Positions 5,126 through 7,881 of a stretch of 7,881 nt of DNA are shown here, in pieces. Position 1 is the first letter of the stretch, and the number at the start of each line of letters is the position of its first letter. The position numbers and the translations under genes are program-made. The notes under the pieces were generated by a model, which was not told the origin of the DNA, did not search any database, and saw only the letters and a list, made by a program, of their open reading frames with translations. This DNA is from Bacillota bacterium. GTDB taxonomy: Bacteria; Bacillota_E; Sulfobacillia; Sulfobacillales; Sulfobacillaceae. The stretch is from contig JAKAAS010000063.1 of NCBI GenBank assembly GCA_021802225.1, positions 1 through 7,881 on the forward strand, read 5' to 3'.

Positions 5126-5497
5126 TTAATACTGGAGAAGCAAAACGACCGTATTGGAGGCCAACGTCGGAGAGGTCAAATACACGTTGGTTGTGTCCGC
5201 CCGTTGCGTTTTCCAGACTTCGCCTTGCTGAGACAAAACTTCGTAACTTTCCGGAGCCACCGCTTCTCCATCAACGCCGACCAAGCCGTGGGCGAATGAT
5301 TGCTGAGTACCGGACGCGGTAATGGCACACGTTAAGACCTGTGAACGAATGGAAGCAGACCCCATCATGTTCGGCACATTAATGACGGTGCCCGGCGTCA
5401 AATTAAACGGAGTTGCGGTTCCGGGAGCGTGCCCGGCAATCGTGTTCTGGGAATACAACGGTTCTGTAGTATTACTAACAATTCCTGTGTTGGCCAC
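5126..5497 (-). CDS. Small putative virion protein, about 123 aa
   Basis: The frame stays open upstream into the previous gene, but that extension reads as nonsense (His/Arg-rich) and overlaps a better gene. I place the start at GTG 5497, giving MANTGIVSN, with an AAAGGCAGG ribosome binding site a few bases upstream. TTG at 5503 is the alternative. The protein is Thr/Ser/Val-rich and beta-like. The second half has QQSFAHGL, ESYEVLSQQGEVWKTQ and ADTTNVYLTSPTL, ending in VVLLLQY. An H-GL turn, then a Thr-Asp/Val-Tyr strand and a final hydrophobic strand is seen in many small phage head or fibre modules. That points to a virion protein but not to a specific role. Confidence 0.65.
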   Translation of the reverse strand: MANTGIVSNTTEPLYSQNTIAGHAPGTATPFNLTPGTVINVPNMMGSASIRSQVLTCAITASGTQQSFAHGLVGVDGEAVAPESYEVLSQQGEVWKTQRADTTNVYLTSPTLASNTVVLLLQY

Positions 5498-5520
5498 GCG
5501 CAAACCTGCCTTTCTTGGGG

Positions 5521-6054
5521 TTAATATGCGGTTAAGGTAATACTGACGGTGGGAGTCGTTCCCGCCAAAGGCGTCACAATGCCTTGCAATTGCGGAATGC
5601 CTGCGGGTAATAGGGCTTGTTGCGGAGTGCCGGAAATCGTCCATGTGCCCGAGGTTTCCCACTCGGTCAAGGGATACCATGTCGTACCATTATCTTGCGA
5701 AATGTTTAAGGCGAGTGTAGCTTCGCCACTATGGGGATTGACCCAAATTCTCCCGCCGGAAAATAATCCGAGATACGGGGTTAATGGAATGGTGTATGCC
5801 GCACTAATCTGCACATCCGTCATCCATGGAACGGTCAGCGGGTAATGCCATGTTTCGACTGCGCCCCATGAATAGCCGGGCGTTTGATCAGCAATCACTA
5901 ATGCGCCTGTCGTGAGGTTTTGAATAAAAGACGGATCGTTGAGCACGGATCCCAATGGCACACTGGCGGTTTGTTGGGGAGCAATAGAATCGCCCCCCAC
6001 ATACACAACCGCTGTTGAGGTGTTATATAACGCAATTTGTCCCGATTGATACAT
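5521..6054 (-). CDS. Beta-rich putative virion protein, 177 aa
   Basis: This is the first gene after the major capsid gene. The ATG is preceded by AAAGGAGA (6062-6069) at 7 nt. The whole protein looks like beta strands with many Thr, Gly, Pro and Trp: IALYNTSTAVVYVGGDSIA, then PQQTASVPLG early on, SGGRIWVNPHSGEATLALN in the middle, and DNGTTWYPLTEWETSGTW before a final VSITLTAY strand. I see no membrane segment or enzyme motif. A gene of this size and type directly downstream of a capsid gene is often a decoration or minor head protein; that is inference and I recognise no family. The next gene begins 23 nt after its stop. Confidence 0.68.
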   Translation of the reverse strand: MYQSGQIALYNTSTAVVYVGGDSIAPQQTASVPLGSVLNDPSFIQNLTTGALVIADQTPGYSWGAVETWHYPLTVPWMTDVQISAAYTIPLTPYLGLFSGGRIWVNPHSGEATLALNISQDNGTTWYPLTEWETSGTWTISGTPQQALLPAGIPQLQGIVTPLAGTTPTVSITLTAY

Positions 6055-6072
6055 TCCGTCATCTCCTTTATT

Positions 6073-6100
6073 GAGCGGGGAAATTCCCCGCTCTCGCGGG
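6073..6100 (-). promoter_or_regulatory. Alternative hairpins downstream of the capsid gene
   Basis: Read on the minus strand, CCCGC-GAGA-GCGGG (6100-6087) and an 8 bp hairpin GAGCGGGG/CCCCGCTC (6093-6073, loop 5 nt) share bases 6087-6091, so only one can form at a time. No T run follows, so this is not an intrinsic terminator. The larger hairpin ends 3 nt before the ribosome binding site of the next gene. A 3'-end stabiliser for the capsid message or a translation control element are both possible. Confidence 0.5.
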
Positions 6101-6120
6101 AGTTACGCGACTAGAAAGCC

Positions 6121-7596
6121 TTAGCTATACGCAGCAGGAACAGCCTGCGTCGGCAATACACCACCCACTAAGTTCTTCAACCGGATATGGAACTGCGGCG
6201 CGGGGACGATCAACATCCCGAAGAATGCCGTGAAGAACCATTGGGCCATCGAAATGGGAGCCAGGTCGTATTTCTTCACTTCACCCAACCGCCCTAAGTG
6301 AATCGCGGCTTTGTTGCGGTTCAGGATAAAAGCGTCATAGGTGCCCGGAATGTCCGAGTTCTCATCGGTGTAGGTAAACGTTCCCACCTGACTGCCCACC
6401 GCATAATCGCCCATAATCTGCATGTCTTTGTACGCCGGGGTAATACCGGACGAGGCGTAGGGATTTTGGTTACGGAAAATCCGAATCCCGGTCACTGCCG
6501 GGGAAACACTCGTCGGCAGGGAAATCGTGACCGAATCCCCCGCAGCGACATTCACCAATGCGCTAATCGGAGACGTTAATGACTTGCCGGAACTGTTAAT
6601 GTACGAAAAGCAGTAGGCGTAGTATCCCGGCGCAGCAATGTTCGTCCCCGCAATAAAGAGGGAATTGGCATCTGCCGTATTGACCGTCAGCGTCGGAGCC
6701 ACGGTCGGGTTAGGTGGAGCGCCCTGGCCAATGCCCAAGTTCTGCCCAGCAGTTTTTGGAGCGGGAGAAAAGGGATCTTTTTCCGTGAAACGATTGTCCC
6801 GCATCAGGACGGATCCAAACTGTGCATCCCACCGACTGAAGCGGTTCCCAGTTCCGCCATTCCACAACGATCCAATGACGCGCTGGTTGTTAATGAAGTT
6901 CGTGGCTAACGGTTGCATCGCCGCAGGAGAGGTGTGCAACGCCAAATCTTGTGTCGGTCCCCAATTCATCCGAATGTTCTCAACGCCTTCTTCCATCCAT
7001 GATGGAGACAGTTGCGAACCACGGGTATCAATGACGTTCGTGCCTGCGTACTGACTGTTGTTCATCTGCACGCGCAGACCATCCATCGTCCACTGGTTAA
7101 CGGACGAATCTCCCTGCCAAATCTCATGCTCGACTTTACCTGCGAGGGCATAGAGAGAATCTCCCGTGTACCGGGCGGTTAGGTTCCCGACCGAAGATTC
7201 AATCTGGAGCATGGGCAATGGAATCTGACGAAGGTCCGAGAAGAACCGGACTTCCGCGAATCCACGCTGGTAGAACGACTGGTTAATCGGAGGCAACGCC
7301 GCCGGACCCACTGCGGCGGGAACGTCACTCCCGTAATCAGTGAGCATCTGATAGAAGTGGACCAAGTTCGCCACAGGCACCGCTTCGATATCTGCCAAGC
7401 CTTTAAATTCCGAATCGCCATACGTCAGAATATAAAACTCTGATTCCAACGACTGTACGCCAACCTGCCCAGGGCCGGGGAACTGGCCCAACGCGCCCAA
7501 ATACTGATTAGCCAGAGCGCTCTGGAGTTCCATTACCGATTCCTGCATAAAGATGGATTGCGAGGTCGTGGTTTGATTATAAATAGGATTAATCAT
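6121..7596 (-). CDS. Major capsid protein, HK97 fold, with inserted Ig-like domain
   Basis: This 491-residue protein builds the phage head shell. The central block carries the family's hallmarks: EHEIWQGDSSVNQWTMDGL (156-174), then NVIDTRGSQLS (187-197), a helix EEGVENIRMNWGPTQDLALH and SPAAMQPLATNFI. This matches the capsid pattern of a GD-containing strand, a DGL motif, an I-D-x-R-G turn and an alpha-helix leading to the tip. Residues about 295-420 look like a separate Ig/FN3-type domain (GYYAYCFSYINSSGKS; VTGIRIFRNQNPYASSG; VGTFTYTDENSDIPGT) inserted before the core resumes with AIHLGRLGEVKKYDLAP and VPAPQFHIRLKNL. That insertion makes the protein longer than a bare shell protein. The ATG overlaps the stop of the upstream gene (TAATG), with GGAGGGG 10 nt before it, so the two are probably translationally coupled. 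The fold call is firm; the insert boundaries are approximate. Confidence 0.85.
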   Translation of the reverse strand: MINPIYNQTTTSQSIFMQESVMELQSALANQYLGALGQFPGPGQVGVQSLESEFYILTYGDSEFKGLADIEAVPVANLVHFYQMLTDYGSDVPAAVGPAALPPINQSFYQRGFAEVRFFSDLRQIPLPMLQIESSVGNLTARYTGDSLYALAGKVEHEIWQGDSSVNQWTMDGLRVQMNNSQYAGTNVIDTRGSQLSPSWMEEGVENIRMNWGPTQDLALHTSPAAMQPLATNFINNQRVIGSLWNGGTGNRFSRWDAQFGSVLMRDNRFTEKDPFSPAPKTAGQNLGIGQGAPPNPTVAPTLTVNTADANSLFIAGTNIAAPGYYAYCFSYINSSGKSLTSPISALVNVAAGDSVTISLPTSVSPAVTGIRIFRNQNPYASSGITPAYKDMQIMGDYAVGSQVGTFTYTDENSDIPGTYDAFILNRNKAAIHLGRLGEVKKYDLAPISMAQWFFTAFFGMLIVPAPQFHIRLKNLVGGVLPTQAVPAAYS

Positions 7597-7880
7597 TAGT
7601 TCGCCACCCCTCCATTACCGTTCTGAGGGGCCTTAGAACCCCAATCTAATCCATGGGGCAAGCCCAATTCCGTCGCGAAGGACTGTAGTTCCGGATCCGT
7701 AATGTTTGGCACGGACCCGCTCTTGTAGTTCAACATCGCGTCACTCAGGTCCGACCGCAGACGCGCTAAACGGGCAGGATCGCCGTTGGGGCCATTCTCT
7801 TTCGCCAAGAGGACTTTGCCTTTATCGACGAAGAGGGAAAGCGCACGGGTCGATTCCGTGTTGGTGGGGTTAAATCCCGC
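7596..7880 (-). CDS. C-terminal 94 residues of a hypothetical protein (5' partial)
   Basis: The frame is open to the right window edge with no stop, and a TTG at 7808 has no ribosome binding site, so this is the tail of a longer gene. The visible part is polar and helical (ESTRALSLFVDKGKVLLAKE; PARLARLRSDLSDAMLNYKS), ending in a low-complexity Asn/Gly tail. I do not recognise a family. Just upstream of a capsid gene and coupled to it by a TAATG overlap, a scaffold or other head-assembly protein is plausible, but the fragment does not show it. Confidence 0.6.
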   Translation of the reverse strand, partial: AGFNPTNTESTRALSLFVDKGKVLLAKENGPNGDPARLARLRSDLSDAMLNYKSGSVPNITDPELQSFATELGLPHGLDWGSKAPQNGNGGVAN

Positions 7881-7881
7881 C

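Noticed and set aside
5567..5593. Nine-base matches to variable loop segments (AAAGGCGTC of unit 4, TTGCAATTG of unit 1) in a structural gene
   Set aside because: With 22 variable segments and about 16 kb of sequence on two strands, a few nine-base matches are expected by chance, and these come from different units.
5498..5680. Longer 184-residue form of the 123-aa gene starting at 5680
   Set aside because: The extra N-terminal part overlaps the 177-aa gene and is His/Arg-rich nonsense; a GTG with an AAAGGCAGG site lies just after that gene's stop.

Overview
The window looks like part of a tailed-phage (Caudoviricetes) genome or a related prophage. The evidence is a recognisable HK97-fold major capsid protein on the minus strand, followed by a compact run of small beta-rich structural genes and a candidate connector or neck protein. 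Strong AAGGAGG-type ribosome binding sites would suit a Firmicutes-like host, but nothing here fixes the host.

Layout. (a) 3-1040, plus strand: the C-terminal part of a protein whose last half resembles the Tnp (Transposase_20) domain of IS110/IS1111-family DEDD recombinases. It is open to the left edge, so its N-terminus, where that family carries its RuvC-like domain, lies outside. (b) 1051-1552: five back-to-back long hairpins starting 10 nt after that gene's stop. (c) 1590-2507: a ParB/Srx-fold protein gene. (d) 2511-3141: a sixth hairpin, then a near-consensus sigma70 promoter, five more hairpins, and an intrinsic terminator. (e) 3140-7881, minus strand, convergent: the structural cluster. 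In transcription order this is a partial gene, the major capsid protein, three small beta-rich proteins of 177, about 123 and 176 aa, a terminator, and a 455-aa candidate connector.

The outstanding feature is the hairpin array. Eleven units each hold a terminal loop of nearly constant length (43 nt in eight, 45 in two, 42 in one). Every loop follows the same scheme: block A AATGTCAA, 9 variable nt, block B about TGTGTATCAA, 8 variable nt, block C GTGTAACG or ATGARACG. The closing stems have unrelated sequences yet pair almost perfectly. Over 188 positions in the seven long stems I counted 153 Watson-Crick pairs, 28 G-U wobbles and 7 mismatches. Wobbles outnumbering mismatches four to one is the mark of a structured RNA read from the plus strand.

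How the parts may work together (inference). IS110/IS1111 recombinases are known to use a structured RNA encoded beside their gene (bridge RNA, seekRNA), with variable guide segments in internal loops. Here a protein with the matching C-terminal domain is followed at once by many copies of a structured RNA whose loops hold two short variable segments at fixed positions. A phage-encoded recombinase served by an array of guide-like RNAs, with a ParB-like DNA-binding partner, is the hypothesis I would test first. The sequence alone does not prove it. The structural cluster appears to be an ordinary late operon that meets the RNA locus at a shared terminator region.
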